A stretch of DNA of 64,000 nt, from NCBI GenBank assembly GCA_028023455.1, contig JAQFVV010000231.1, positions 124,001-188,000 of the forward strand, given 5' to 3'. The stretch's first letter is position 1, and each line of letters begins with the position of its first letter. The notes beneath the pieces are model-generated. The model was not told the origin of the DNA. It worked only from the letters and a program-made list of their open reading frames with translations, and made no database searches. Source of the stretch: Epiperipatus broadwayi. Lineage: Eukaryota > Onychophora > Udeonychophora > Euonychophora > Peripatidae. The position numbers were made by a program, and so were the translations under genes. Below, in pieces: positions 11,087-21,573 of the stretch.

Positions 11087-11174
11087 TAATTGAATTAAAG
11101 TGTTGTGTCTGAGGTGACATTTTGGTGCTCTTTATCACATTACCTCCTAGACAATACGATTATCCCTGTATGAT

Positions 11175-11450
11175 TTAATGCAGTGGTTGAATGGTTAACC
11201 ATGGGAATCAAAATCCATGGATTATGGGCCATCTCTTTTAATTCTCATTTTAATAAACACCCGAGTAATATACTATTCGTTTATTCCGCCCAGCATGGTT
11301 ACGTTCCGGGGGAGAGTAGCAGAATGCGAAACTCAGGGTCCTATGGCTTGCAAATCCAGTTCTAAAACTTTCAACGCTCAACTGTTTTATGAACTTCCGA
11401 ACAACAAACCATTCGGTTATTTTTTTTCACGAGACGCTGAATTTTGACTT
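11175..11450 (+). mobile_element. tRNA-derived SINE, family S3 (probable)
   Basis: The head (ATGCAGTGGTTGAATGGTTA) looks like a tRNA A-box region. The tail (TGTTTTATGAACTTCCGAAC, then ACCATTCGGTTATTTTTTTT) matches a segment at 43365-43420 and weakly one at 59590. Base composition is clearly less AT-rich than the surroundings. Overlapping open frames of 60-76 codons lie inside it and are not treated as genes. Confidence 0.45.
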
Positions 11451-11459
11451 TTAATAATC

Positions 11460-11960
11460 AAAATTAAAAAAATGAAAATATTTCTTCAAAACATGAAGAC
11501 TTTAATACATGAGCAATTAAAATATGCAAACGCCAAAGGTATGTTTATATTAATTAAAACAAACAAACATCAGTAGGTATTAAAACCGATTTATTTTTCC
11601 ATTCGGATGATAGCTTTGCAGTTTCAATGCATTTATTAATTTTATATATAAAAAAACATGACTACATTAGTGAACGTGATGAATCCGCAAAGATTGATTC
11701 GTAAGGGTGGGTGAGTTGAGGGGGGGGTGATTTGTTTGTCAAAACAAAACGTCAAAATAATAAACTCTCCCTTTTATTCCATCCTCTTTTAAATTTCAAA
11801 TTAAATGAAATAATTAACAGAGAAATCACGTGACAGACAATCCGCAATCGGTTTTTCTCAAGCAGTGTAATTAACGAAATCATTGTCAAACAATGCCACG
11901 GTCAGCTGCGGGTTCTGAGTTACGTAATGACATAAAAGAAGAACCTCATACCAGCCATAG
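11460..11960. other. Unassigned, locally CpG-richer
   Basis: Sequences such as AACGTGATGAATCCGCAAAG and ACGGTCAGCTGCGGG raise GC and CpG relative to neighbours. I find no splice-site pair or protein motif that would make this a promoter or exon. Confidence 0.3.
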
Positions 11961-11962
11961 AA

Positions 11963-12072
11963 GTCAAGCGTTGGTGGTCGAGAGGTCAGCGACAGCAGCT
12001 TTACAAGCAGTTGTCCCGGGATAGCGGGTTCGCTTCCCGGCTGATGCTATGACACATGAGAAAAAAAAAAAA
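11963..12072 (+). mobile_element. tRNA-derived SINE, family S1 (subtype b)
   Basis: It starts GTCAAGCGTTGGTGGTCGAG, with B box GGTTCGCTTCCCGG, family end CTGATGCTATGACACATGAG and an A-tail of about 12. The subtype shares GCGTTGGTGG and GCAGTTGTCCC with the copies at 34993 and 55807, unlike those at 509, 943 and 47679. It is followed by a (CA)n run. Confidence 0.9.
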
Positions 12073-12083
12073 ACCAACAAGTA

Positions 12084-12104
12084 CACACACACACACACAC
12101 ATGT
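12084..12104. repeat. (AC)n microsatellite
   Basis: A short AC run lies just past the SINE A-tail. Confidence 0.9.
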
Positions 12105-12780
12105 ATATAACAACATTCCATAAACAAAACTTTTTTACGTTTGTTAATTACTTTGAAAGATACAGTAAATAAATAGGTTAATAAAAGAATCAACTAATTT
12201 ACTTTCAAACAATTTTATAGCTTTAAAATACTGTTGTTAAGTTACTTTAGAAAAAAAAAATCAATTTTGCAATTATAAAAACAGAACATTAAATACAACT
12301 AGTAAACTCTTAAATTAAAAAAAAGACAGTAAGGTCTTGTTATCACTTAGAATTATTATCTCAAACTACTCGTAAAGGTAATAGAAAGAGACTAACAGAA
12401 ACAAGGCTCCGCTAATAGTGTTTGCTCACGGTCTATCATCAACAATCATAATATCAGAACGAACGATAAATCTGCCAATTTTATCACGTGGTTAAATTAT
12501 TAGCATCTCAGAGGTGTACTTTAGACTATTTTAAATGATCTAAACGCTACCCGAAATCAGTTTTTATTGAAAGAATAAGTTACGAGATTAAAAAGAACCG
12601 CAAATAGTTGTGAAATTTTAACTTTTTACTACAAACAATATAAAAGAAATACTGAAAGTAAAAGAATAATTATATTTTTTTCCATATATATATATATCGC
12701 AGCAAGGACTCCACGATGTCGCGACTTTAGTATCAACGCGCCATACTTACAAACTCGTGTGAACAAAAAATTTTTTAAGT
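12105..12780. other. Unassigned unique DNA
   Basis: AT-rich with a few CpG-bearing patches (for example near 12700-12765). No coding or RNA motif is supported. Confidence 0.35.
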
Positions 12781-12784
12781 ACCA

Positions 12785-13625
12785 GAGAGTTTAAAACCAT
12801 CAAAACAATACATGATCACCATTTCACGTGCTTATGCAGACTGTTAGTAACAACGACACACTTTCCATGCAGTCGTGCCACCAACTGCAAGCCTTCGTAA
12901 TCAATTGATGCAAGAAGGTTATAATAAAATCCATATCTAGCGCCTACTCAGCCAATATGCCAAGACTAGCTTCTATCTTGTGGCTTCCATCGTCCTTAAA
13001 TTTGAGAACAATGCATCTAGACCTTGGGATCTAATGCAACCCTCCAATAGTTACCTTTTACCCATTTGGTTAATTATAAAGCTAGGAAACTAAGATGAAA
13101 ATACAATGTTTTCAATCCAAGCTCATTCGCTTGTAGTCATAGAGATCTGAATCAGTTCATCATCTATACTTTTGGATGTATTTGGTTTTCAAAAATCACA
13201 GTTAGCAATACCTAGGGGCACGATAGGTATAAAACCATCAAAATATCACATGATCACCATCTCATGTGCTTATCCAGGCTGTTAATAACAATGTTAAACT
13301 CTCGGTACAGTAGTGAATGCACAAGCGAATGAGGTTGGATTAATAATATTACTGTATTTTCATCTTGGTCTCCTAGCTTTATAGTTAACCAAATAGGTAA
13401 AAAGTGGCTACTGAGGGCTTTCATTAGATCCCAAGGTCTAGGTACAGTGCTCTCAAATCCAAGGCTCCTCATTAATGAAAGCGACAAGCTAGGAACTAGT
13501 TTGGGGATATTGGATGAATGGGCATTAGATAGGGACTTTATGCACAAACCTTCCTGCATACATTAATTATGAAGGCTTGCACTTGGTAACAATACTGGAT
13601 GGAGACTTTGCCATTGTTATTACCC
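12785..13625. mobile_element. Foldback family A, long composite copy
   Basis: A direct part (12790-13260) runs from CATGATCACCATTTCACGTG through TGCAAGCCTTCGTAATCAAT to CAATCCAAGCTCATTCGCTT. An inverted part (13290-13625) returns through TAGTTAACCAAATAGGTAAA, CCAAGGCTCCTCATTAATGA and GGGACTTTATGCACAAACCT. A second CATGATCACCATCTCATG lies at the junction near 13250. The hammerhead-like block is present in both halves, damaged. The 101-codon frame inside is a by-product. Confidence 0.8.
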
Positions 13626-13905
13626 AAGTGTTTATAAGATAAAACTTATTTTTCAAACACATGGCATAAACCTAATCCAGTTAATGAGAAGTTGCTGGGA
13701 TGGCATAGGTTTTGAAAAAATAGGGGCTATTTTATTTTTATCACAAAGTACTTTCCAGCCCTTTTCTGATAATGGTACTCTCACTGGTAAATTTTTTTCT
13801 GTGACCCCTTTACTTCTTTATGTAATTTGTATTGAGAATAAATAATATATTATAATCATCATCATCATTATTATGGAATGGATATTTGTAACCAAATTCT
13901 CCATA
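13626..13905. other. Unassigned
   Basis: It contains a short (ATC)n tract near 13855-13870 and nothing else recognisable. Confidence 0.4.
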
Positions 13906-13909
13906 AATA

Positions 13910-14170
13910 TTATATAAACATGCATTAACATTTGATTCTTTCAGTTCTCATATAATAATATTGAATTTTACAAATAATATTAATCAGATGAATCTCCAAT
14001 CACACACATGTCAACATGGCCTCATTCAGTATGGCAAATAATTTAAATTCACAAGATACAATTAATTGCTATTCATTTTAATACTCTTATGAATAAACAA
14101 ACAAAAATAAAATAATTAAATATTAATTGACATAACACTTATAAAAATATATAATTACAGAAATGATAAA
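13910..14170 (+). repeat. AT-rich direct repeat, copy 1
   Basis: ATGCATTAACATTTGATTCT, TTCAGTATGGCAAATAATTT and GAATAAACAAACAAAAATAA recur in order at 15420-15660. Copies flank the LINE remnant. This may be a duplicated flank or part of the same mobile unit. Confidence 0.7.
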
Positions 14171-14172
14171 TT

Positions 14173-15182
14173 TTTACCGTGTGATGTGATGTGATACACT
14201 GTGACTTCTCCTTAAACGGAGTCAGGAATCTCTCAGCAACTATGCCCAGAAAAACCTGTTAGCCATTTTACCTTCCCTTTCCATTCCCCAGCCTGGGTTT
14301 TTCTATAATCTTCTCCCTCCCATTTCCACAACATAATCTTTATCAACTCCATGGCCTTCACATCTAAATCCCCCTTAACTTTTCCCAAACCCAGCATAAA
14401 AACAAATAACCCACTTTCTGTATACACTTTGTTCATATTTATTCTTCCATAACTTCATTATTTGTACCCTTTCTGCTTTCATGCATTTACATTGAATTAA
14501 CAGATGCCTAATATTATCTTTGCCTTCCTTACACAACTTGCAGACTAAATCCCCCATATTTTTCCATTTATGTGTATATTCTCTTGCTGCTAAAGATCCC
14601 GTTTGAGCCTTAAACAATAAACTACTTTCTTTGCTATTATCACAAATTAACTTGCACCCAACGTTCGTTTACTTCTATATACATTTAAACTATTTTTACT
14701 CTCAATACTAGTTCTCCGTCTCTCCAACTCCTATTCTTTATTAATTTATCTATTCTTTTATCCCATTCCTTACCACTATAACACTCAACAATCCTCCTAA
14801 TACAATCACCCCACCTTTTTGTACAAGTATGCTGATAAAAATTCTTTATCCTAATCTTTTGCACACTGTATTACCTTTCTCACCCATCATGTTGCCTGCC
14901 CTTTACTTGTAACCTAAGTAAATATTATTTTGGCTATTCTTTTATTACCCATAAACTGCAATCTATCAAACATTTTCATTTTGCTTTTTGCATCTTACAT
15001 ACAAAAACTTGACCATCCCATTTCTCCTTGAATTGCCTGATTTGCTGTCCACACATTTGCATCTAATGCATGTCTTCCTACTTGCCCTTGTACTTTTTCT
15101 AAGTAATCTAACCCCCTTTACTAACTCATAACACATCATTGCCATATGTTAACCCTGCTACTGCAACTCCCTTCCATACCAT
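14173..15182 (-). pseudogene. Non-LTR retrotransposon ORF2 C-terminus (CCHC knuckle), broken
   Basis: On the minus strand the order is a reverse-transcriptase tail reading LDYLEKVQGQVGRHALDANV with WTANQAIQGEMGWSSFC (about 15110-14995), a frameshifted middle, then MGDLVCKLCKEGKDNIRHLL. The latter is a C-x2-C-x8-H-x4-C zinc knuckle, near 14550-14500. These are typical of LINE ORF2 proteins after the RT domain. The RT catalytic part is missing, so it is 5' truncated, and stops and frameshifts kill it. The 3' end reads TCACATCACATCACA on the minus strand, a short tandem tail usual in some LINE clades. Copies at 15184, 29350 and 48262 share this tail or the knuckle. Confidence 0.75.
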
Positions 15183-15183
15183 A

Positions 15184-15335
15184 TGTGATGTGATGTACTG
15201 TGGATTTTCCTTAAATGAATTCAAGAATCTCTCAGCAATTATAACCAGAGAAACCTGTTAGCCACTTTATTTTCCATTCCCCACTCTAAGTTTTCCCATA
15301 TTCTGCTCCATCCCATTCCCACAACATAATCCATA
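15184..15335 (-). mobile_element. 3' end of a second copy of the CCHC LINE
   Basis: The sequence repeats the terminal 150 bp of the element at 14173, starting with the same TGTGATGTGATG end and CTCAGCAATTATAACCAGAG. It is a strongly 5'-truncated insertion or duplication lying directly behind the first copy. Confidence 0.75.
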
Positions 15336-15409
15336 TTATTTATAACAACGTGCTGCCATCTGTCATTAGATTTTGACATGCAAGCATAAAATGAATTAAT
15401 TTGTATGTG

Positions 15410-15660
15410 CTTTTTTCCAGAAGCAAATATATAACCATTAACATTTGCTTTTTTCAGTTCTTATAAGAATATCTAAACTGAAGAGCAATATTAATCAGAA
15501 TACATCTTCAATCATATTCATATATTAAAAACTCTTATTCAATATGGCAAATTATTTAACCCCATAAGATGGGATTAAATGCTACTCATTTTAATATTCT
15601 TGTGAATAAAAAAACAAACAAATATAAAATAACTAAATTTAATTAATGCAGCACTTTTAA
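15410..15660 (+). repeat. AT-rich direct repeat, copy 2
   Basis: Homologous to 13910-14170 with matching landmarks CATTAACATTTGCTTTTTTC and TTCAATATGGCAAATTATTT. The two copies are clearly diverged. Confidence 0.65.
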
Positions 15661-16164
15661 TAAAACATAATCACAGAATTTATAAATTTATTGCAACCAC
15701 TGCCCTCTATTGTCAAATTTTACCTTGGAAACAAAATAAATCCGTTTACATTTATTTTTTTTCCAATAGCAATCAACATTGCCCTACATAAGTAAAGTAT
15801 ATGTCATTTTTTGATACGTGAATATAGGTTTGCCTTTATTAGTAAGACTTATCAGATTTGTTATTTTCATAAGTGTAAAAGGTAAAGGTAAATGGATCCA
15901 TTTACACTTGCATGATGAAATGGAATAATAGAGAACACTATATATTGCAATAATTAATGGATTGAAAATTTATTATTCCCATGATTCCATATTATTATAA
16001 ATGAGTTAATTAATATCTATATAAGATTTGAAAATACAGGCATTCTACATATATTTGGAGCTTAATTGTAAATATAGGGGATTTGAACACAGACTTTCAA
16101 GAAACTTTCAACTATCCACACTATCTTATATCACTGATACACATGACCACACACATATAGAAAA

Positions 16165-16204
16165 GACAAATTATTTCTTGCTGAACCAGCACTCATCAGT
16201 TGGT
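16165..16204 (-). ncRNA. Hammerhead ribozyme-like, truncated
   Basis: The minus strand carries ACCAA, CTGATGA, GTGCTG, GTT, CAGCAA and GAAA. Position 11.1 is changed from C to A. A deletion removes stem III and the return strand of stem I. Probably inactive. Confidence 0.5.
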
Positions 16205-16240
16205 CCAGATTATCATTTCCCATACACACATATATAATCA

Positions 16241-16277
16241 AATGAGTGCTGGTTCAGCACGAAATACGTATATTGTT
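16241..16277 (+). ncRNA. Hammerhead ribozyme-like, CTG of the core deleted
   Basis: Stem II is perfect here (GTGCTG with CAGCAC, ending in the usual G-C pair), GAAA follows, and stem III and the cleavage region (TACGTATA) are kept. Three bases of the CTGATGA core are missing, so this copy should be inactive. It supports C at position 11.1 as the ancestral state. Confidence 0.5.
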
Positions 16278-16361
16278 GATTATTTATCTTTTCTACATGT
16301 GTGGCTATCTTAATTTAAACTGAACACTGATTATATATTTGTGTGGGAGATGATGTGCTGG

Positions 16362-16405
16362 ACCAACTGATGAGTGCTGGTTCAGCATGAAATATGTATA
16401 TTGGT
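16362..16405 (+). ncRNA. Hammerhead ribozyme, complete type I-like fold
   Basis: All parts are present in order. Stem I 5' strand is ACCAA (16362-16366) and the core is CTGATGA (16367-16373). Stem II is GTGCTG with CAGCAT (16374-16388, five Watson-Crick pairs plus one G-U, loop GTT), then GAA (16389-16391). Stem III is AT with AT closing the four-base loop ATGT (16392-16399). The cleavage base is A at 16400, and the stem I return TTGGT (16401-16405) is fully complementary to ACCAA. Predicted self-cleavage is after 16400 in the plus-strand RNA. Very short stem III is known from metazoan hammerheads in small retroelements and Penelope-like elements. The wobble at 10.1-11.1 replaces the usual G-C. 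Loop-loop contacts cannot be judged by eye. Confidence 0.8.
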
Positions 16406-16734
16406 GATTATTTATCTTTTCTACATAGGTGTGGTCATGTGTATCAGTAGTATGAGATAGTGTGGATAGTTGAAGGTACTTTAAAGTCTGTGTTCAAATC
16501 CCCTATATTTTTAATATCTGTATATACATAAAATTAATGAGAGAACATTTATATAAAAGATGAGCATTTATCTAAAGACGTAATTGATTATTTGATATTT
16601 CACCTGGAATATTAATAATAACTGATTTTTAAACCAATGTTATAAGTAAAGTTGTATATCCAAGGGCAGATTGAGGTAAAAAAACTTATTATACAACATA
16701 TTTAAATAGTAATCTTTACTTTTTTTTTCTCACA

Positions 16735-16865
16735 ACATTTATGTCATCTAGTGTAAGCTTTAGATATTAGTAGATACCAGATGGAAGTGTTTAATAAACC
16801 CTTATCTAGAGCTGTCCTATCTAAAATCCCTAGATTAGTTTCTAGAACAGCAATGGATTGGAACT
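16735..16865. mobile_element. Half copy of foldback family F
   Basis: ATGTCATCTAGTGTAAGCTT, AAACCCTTATCTAGAG and ATTAGTTTCTAGAAC match the left arm of the element at 62193-62615. The inverted partner is missing. Confidence 0.6.
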
Positions 16866-16869
16866 TTTA

Positions 16870-17275
16870 AAGCAATATAGTGACTTAGAGGTTATAAAAA
16901 AGCCTTTACTGTTGAATAGTATTTGTATAAACAGATATCATGCAATGTTTTGCTAGTTAACTCTTCTTCAGAGTATCAGATTTAATTGTTCTTCCTGGTG
17001 AGAGTTTTCAAAGCTGTCAACATTTGACATTAGTATTAAACCACCTTTTTATATGAAAATAAAATAAACTGGACTTAATATAATAGAAATTTGCATTTCC
17101 AAATGCACCTTTGATCTTTGTAAATATTGGAAAAATATTATTGTATTATAAACAATGAATGGTTTTGTTTTCAGTGATTGGGAAGAACAGATTGATTTAA
17201 TAAAATCAACAACTGTTTTTTTTTATTGATATTTGTTATTAAAATGTGAATAAATAAATATCAATATCTCATAAA
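16870..17275. other. Unassigned AT-rich DNA
   Basis: A CTCTGAAGAAGAGTTAAC motif (minus strand, near 16960-16980) resembles those in the modules at 35987 and 38090. Nothing else is recognised. Confidence 0.3.
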
Positions 17276-17279
17276 TCTA

Positions 17280-17640
17280 TCAAATTATGTTTTAAAATAT
17301 CAAAAAAAGTTTACAATTTTTACAATTTTGCAATATATTCTAAGATGGTCAGCGAGAAGCTTTAGTGATCCATTTGAAAAGAAGTATTTATCACAAGCTT
17401 GAAACTTGCTTTGCTAATGCTATACTAACAATTATTACCATCTATTTTTAAAAATAAAATGTATACTTATAAAATAAATGTGTAATCAAATATATTTTTC
17501 ATTTTTAATAATTATTACACAATTATTGGGCAAAAATATTGAATCTTAATAAACTTCACAAAAAAAAATCAATTTTTTAGTTATTCTAAAAAAATTTGAA
17601 TCTTGCAAAGCACATAAAAATCTGATAACAGTGAAAAAAC
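17280..17640 (-). repeat. Family J fragment (inverse)
   Basis: AATAATTATTACACAATTAT and CTTAATAAACTTCACAAAAA are the reverse of the middle of family J. It is a partial, diverged copy. Confidence 0.5.
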
Positions 17641-17749
17641 TATCAAGGTATGGTTAAAGGGACTGAAGTAAATACTTTCAAACTGTCAAAATTAAAATAC
17701 TATGAGAAAATTTTGTCAGAACAATATTTTTCTTAATTGTTCATTATTT

Positions 17750-18175
17750 TAACCCTTTCACATAGCATGAAATTTCAGCATTTTTCTTTGTTCTCACATT
17801 TACCATAAAATTTACGATTAAACCATTATTACTTAACAGAAAATAATAAATTTGACTTCATTTGATAAATATTTTTTGTTCACTACTGAAATAAATTTTA
17901 AATGTTTACATTTTTTTTCTATAAAAATTTTAAAAAATGAGATTGTAATCAAAACAAAAAGTTTATGTCATCATTTTAGACAGATTATTTTCATTTTACA
18001 TAATCAATAAAACTTCATTATTTCTGATTATTTTTAAAAATCTGAATGAACATTTATTTATTTCTGTGATATATAATGAAATATGCTTTAAAAGTTTAAC
18101 ATTTTTTAATATTTATTGCAAAATTATGATATTTTCATATTCATAATTATAATTAGATTGCTTACATAGAAAGTT
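17750..18175 (-). repeat. Family J fragment (inverse), end portion
   Basis: It starts TTTTAACCCTTTCACATAGC (the reverse of the J terminus) and includes AAATAATAAATTTGACTTCA. It is a second partial J copy in inverse orientation. Confidence 0.55.
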
Positions 18176-18925
18176 ATAAATATTAATTCTTATTAAGTGC
18201 AATGTCAGCACGTAATACTTATATAAAGCTAAAGCTTTAGTACATGCACCTTGAGTGCTTAATTTTAGCAAGAGACCTCTACAAATCATAATACAAGATT
18301 CGATTTTATAAAGATAAGAGGGACCCCTCTTATCTCTAACCCATTTTTCTTAATTATATAGGCAAATCTAAAGCATTTTGATTTGGGAGCATGAAGCAAT
18401 AAATTCTTCACTGATTAAGTCCACTATTTCTATTAAACATTAACATTCACGAAATCTTCCAATTTACAACGAGTCAATATTCAGATATTAAATTTAGAAA
18501 TATTTTGAATCAATTTAAAGTTTATAAATATTAATTCTTATTAAGTGCAATGTCAGCACGTAATACTTATATAAAGCTAAAGCTTTAGTACATGCGCCTT
18601 GAGTGCTTAATTTTAGCAAGGGACCTCTACAAATCATAACACGAGATTTGACTTTATAAAGAGAAGAGGGACCCCGTGTAAATCGAAAGATTTCATGAAT
18701 GTTAATGTTTAATAGAAATAGTGGACTTAATCACAGAAGAATTTATTAGCTTCATGCTCCCAAATCAAAATGCTTTAGATTTGCCTATATCATTAAGAAA
18801 AATAGGTTAGAGATAAGAGGGATCCCTCTTATCTTTATAAAGTCGAATCTCTCATTATGATTTGTAGAGGTCTCTTGCTAAAATTAAGCACTCAAGGCGC
18901 ATGTACTAAAGCTTTAGCTTTACAT
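18173..18925. mobile_element. Foldback family E, two direct plus one inverted copy
   Basis: The first unit (18173-18457) and second unit (18521-18674) begin identically (TATTAATTCTTATTAAGTGC, then CTAAAGCTTTAGTACATGC). An inverted unit follows (18678-18925) and ends GCATGTACTAAAGCTTTAGC. The inner part GATAAGAGGGAYCCCTCTTA is itself a palindrome. It is a composite of nested or recombined foldbacks. Non-coding. Confidence 0.85.
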
Positions 18926-18929
18926 AGAA

Positions 18930-19995
18930 AGCTAAACTTTTAAATAGCTTCAGGTCATATTTACATTAGCTGCCAATATAATATTCTATTTTTGAAAATA
19001 AAGTATTTCCATTCAAAATAAGTTATTAATAATTTATATTTCTTGATATCTAATAAATATTATGTAAATTATTGTATAAAAAATATCTAAAATTAAAAAA
19101 TAAATAAATCTAAAATTGAAATAAATTTGCAAATAAACATATTTTTGGTCATTCAAAGCAGTTATAAAAATCAGATGTTTAATTTCCCTGCCATAATAAA
19201 ATAGAAATACTTGTCAGAGCAGAGCTTAATTCTTTTGTTTAGAGGAATTTTTTGATTTCCTTGCCATCTAGTGAATTTTTTTGAACTAAAATTTTAATTA
19301 TAACGATAGGAAAATGTGCATATTGCAATATAATTCTTGCAAAAATTCTCACTAGAGGGCGAATTAGTCAAAAATGAAGTGATTCATCCAGACTGAGTGG
19401 AAAGTTAAAACGATGTAAATTATGCTTTAAAACTGAATTATTGTATATTCCATCAGATACTAGTCATAATAACTATATTTTATAATCCATACACCATCTG
19501 TCATATAAAAAAACCTTTACTTATGTTAATAATTATACATAATTTGTAATTAATAAAGCTTATTTTATAAAAAAAATTGGTTTACTACATTTTTACTAAT
19601 ACTCAGTAGATAGCTGTATATTTTTTAAAATATGCTTTGATTGAATTTCGTGAGTAATTCATTAAAAACATTTACAGTTAATCTGTTAATTAAATAGAAG
19701 ACAAAGGAGTGATGGGTGAAATCTTAATTGCTCTTGATTGTTTAATAAAAATTGCTTTTCATAAAGATCAAAAATTTTATAAATGATTTTTAATATGCTT
19801 GAATTTCGTTATAAGTACTAAAAAAATGGCGGCCTGTTTACATTCTCAGTTTTTAAATTTGAATATTAATAGTTACAAAACATTAGTTGCAAAACAGAAT
19901 GTATATAAAAATATTTTGCAAAACATTTTCTATTTAATTTGATGAGTAATACGCCAAAAAGCAAAAAAAAAATATTTTTTTTTCTTTAAGCACAA
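18930..19995. other. Unassigned AT-rich DNA
   Basis: Long A- and T-rich stretches occur, with short motifs of the TGCCATCTAGTG type near 19260 that also occur in family F ends. No coding feature is seen. Confidence 0.35.
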
Positions 19996-19999
19996 TTTT

Positions 20000-20330
20000 C
20001 ATTGTTATAAGTAACTTGAAATAAAAGCATGGGCATCCATAAATTAATTAATTTAATCACTAAAAGTCCATTTTTTTTTCTTCATCTGCAATTTTGTTTG
20101 TTATATGTAACTTGAAATAAAAGTGTGGGCATCCATAAATTAATTAATTCAATCATTAAATGGTGAAAAAAATTTTTCTCGCCAAAATTTTTGTTGATAT
20201 ATGTAATTTAAAATAAAAGCATGGGACAGCCATAAATTAATTAATTCAATCATGGTTTTTAAGACTAGTGATTGAATTAATTAATACAAAGATGTCTTAT
20301 GCTTTTATTTCAAGTTAAATATACCAACCC
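20000..20330. repeat. Three direct plus one inverted repeat unit
   Basis: AACTTGAAATAAAAG followed by CATCCATAAATTAATTAATT occurs at about 20008, 20108 and 20207, with one inverted copy at about 20270-20325 (ATTGAATTAATTAATACAAA to TTTTATTTCAAGTTA). The layout matches that of families C and E: repeated direct units closed by an inverted one. Confidence 0.8.
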
Positions 20331-20516
20331 AAACTCAGGCCCCCCCAAAAATTTTTTTTTAGCTTTTTAGTACATTGCACATCTAATTAAATTAAACCAT
20401 TATCTATAAAATATTTTATGTATATATTACTTGATTTACAATTCTTCTCTACATTACTTTGAAAAATGTTTGCACCTCAACTGTTTATATAACGTGGTTC
20501 TTTTTAAACTTCTTAG

Positions 20517-20719
20517 GATCAGTTTATAATCTCAGTTATTCAACTACATCACTTCTAGAGCCATGTCCAACCCAAATAGATTCCACGTCTGTCAATGATA
20601 TTTGTGATAGAAATTTGTTTACAAACTTGTACATTTTGTTATTTATAATGCTTTTGGTTAACCTTCCTGCATATGTTCTTTTAAAACAAAAGCTTGTCAT
20701 GGGAGAGAAAATTGTGTGA
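20517..20719 (+). CDS. Candidate last exon of a membrane-protein gene
   Basis: A pyrimidine-rich tract ending TTTTTAAACTTCTTAG precedes the exon. The frame then stays open for 66 residues to a TGA. The protein has a Cys-containing polar stretch (EPCPTQIDSTSVNDICDRN), then one strong membrane segment (LYILLFIMLLVNLPAYVLL) and a short basic tail (KQKLVMGEKIV). This is the layout of a final transmembrane helix with a cytoplasmic end. An ATTAAA poly(A)-signal variant lies at about 20748. No family is recognised and the upstream exons were not found. The open frame continues 19 codons upstream of the splice site, so a chance frame is possible. Confidence 0.35.
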
Positions 20720-20724
20720 ATATA

Positions 20725-21115
20725 CTTTTTTCTGTTTTGTGACTGAAATTAAACTTTATTTAAGGCTTGATGAGATTACAAACTAGGTTAGTAGATACCA
20801 TAATATATTCTCAATACATTTTATCACTTCCAGCCATTCAGCTTGCCTTATGAAAAGTCACATATTTCAGTTAGAAGCCTACTGTAGGTTTAAGCAAGCT
20901 GGCAGCATTTTCCAAATAATATGCACTGTGATTTACTGTTCAGAGAATAATCACAGACAGGTGAATTACTGTTCTGTAAGTAAACTGATTTATTGCTAAC
21001 TTCTTTCAAAAGGACTTCAGATCTTGTAGGCAACTTGGCTACCTTAATCATGCAGAACTTATAATCAAGAAAAGTACAGCAGAGATCATGTGTATCAGAA
21101 GAAACATTCTTACTA
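20725..21115. other. Unassigned, possible 3' UTR of the plus-strand gene
   Basis: It directly follows the candidate stop at 20719. No repeat or coding motif is seen. Confidence 0.3.

Positions 21116-21116
<1 letters not shown>

Positions 21117-21174
<58 letters not shown>
21117..21174. repeat. (TA)n microsatellite, about 58 bp
   Basis: Pure TA dinucleotides. Any long Tyr-Ile open frame here is an artefact of the repeat. Confidence 0.95.
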
Positions 21175-21183
<9 letters not shown>

Positions 21184-21404
21184 CTGACATTTGTTTGTAT
21201 TATATTTGTATAATAAAATACATGATGTTTTATTTTTTCCAATTACAATTATGAAATTATTAATTCAAAATATATACAACAGAGGTCATGTGTAGCTGAG
21301 AGTAACATTCATTTCTAATGCATGTTGGAATGGGGATAAAAAGTTTAAAACATTGTAACTTTGTCTTTATAATATTTATATAGTTAGAAAGATTTATAAG
21401 TAAA

Positions 21405-21573
21405 TTCATAGACACCAATCAAACTTAAGACAATCCCAATATCAATAGCAACCAACAATCTCGATCTGTTGTCAAGGCAACATCCTTGAAAGGAGGTTGC
21501 CTTGACAACAGATTGGAATTGTTGATTAATATTGATATTGGGATTGTCTAAGTGTTGAATGGTTTCTATGAAC
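21405..21573. mobile_element. Foldback family L (about 168 bp)
   Basis: TTCATAGACACCAATCAAAC on the left returns inverted near TGAATGGTTTCTATGAA on the right. Inner arms AAGACAATCCCAATATCAAT and TTGTCAAGGCAAC are closely matched. The loop is only a few bases near 21487. A half copy lies at 52751-52830. Confidence 0.9.

Larger units (their letters stand above)
16075..16515. mobile_element. Foldback family G, best copy
   Basis: The left arm starts GGGGATTTGAACACAGACTT and the right arm ends AAAGTCTGTGTTCAAATCCC, so the ends are inverted and carry the B-box-like GTTCAAATCC. One hammerhead motif lies in the left arm (minus) and two in the right half (plus: a truncated one at 16241 and a full one at 16362). 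The extra half-unit (16230-16320) shows the element is composite: one left half and two right halves. Non-coding. Confidence 0.85.
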
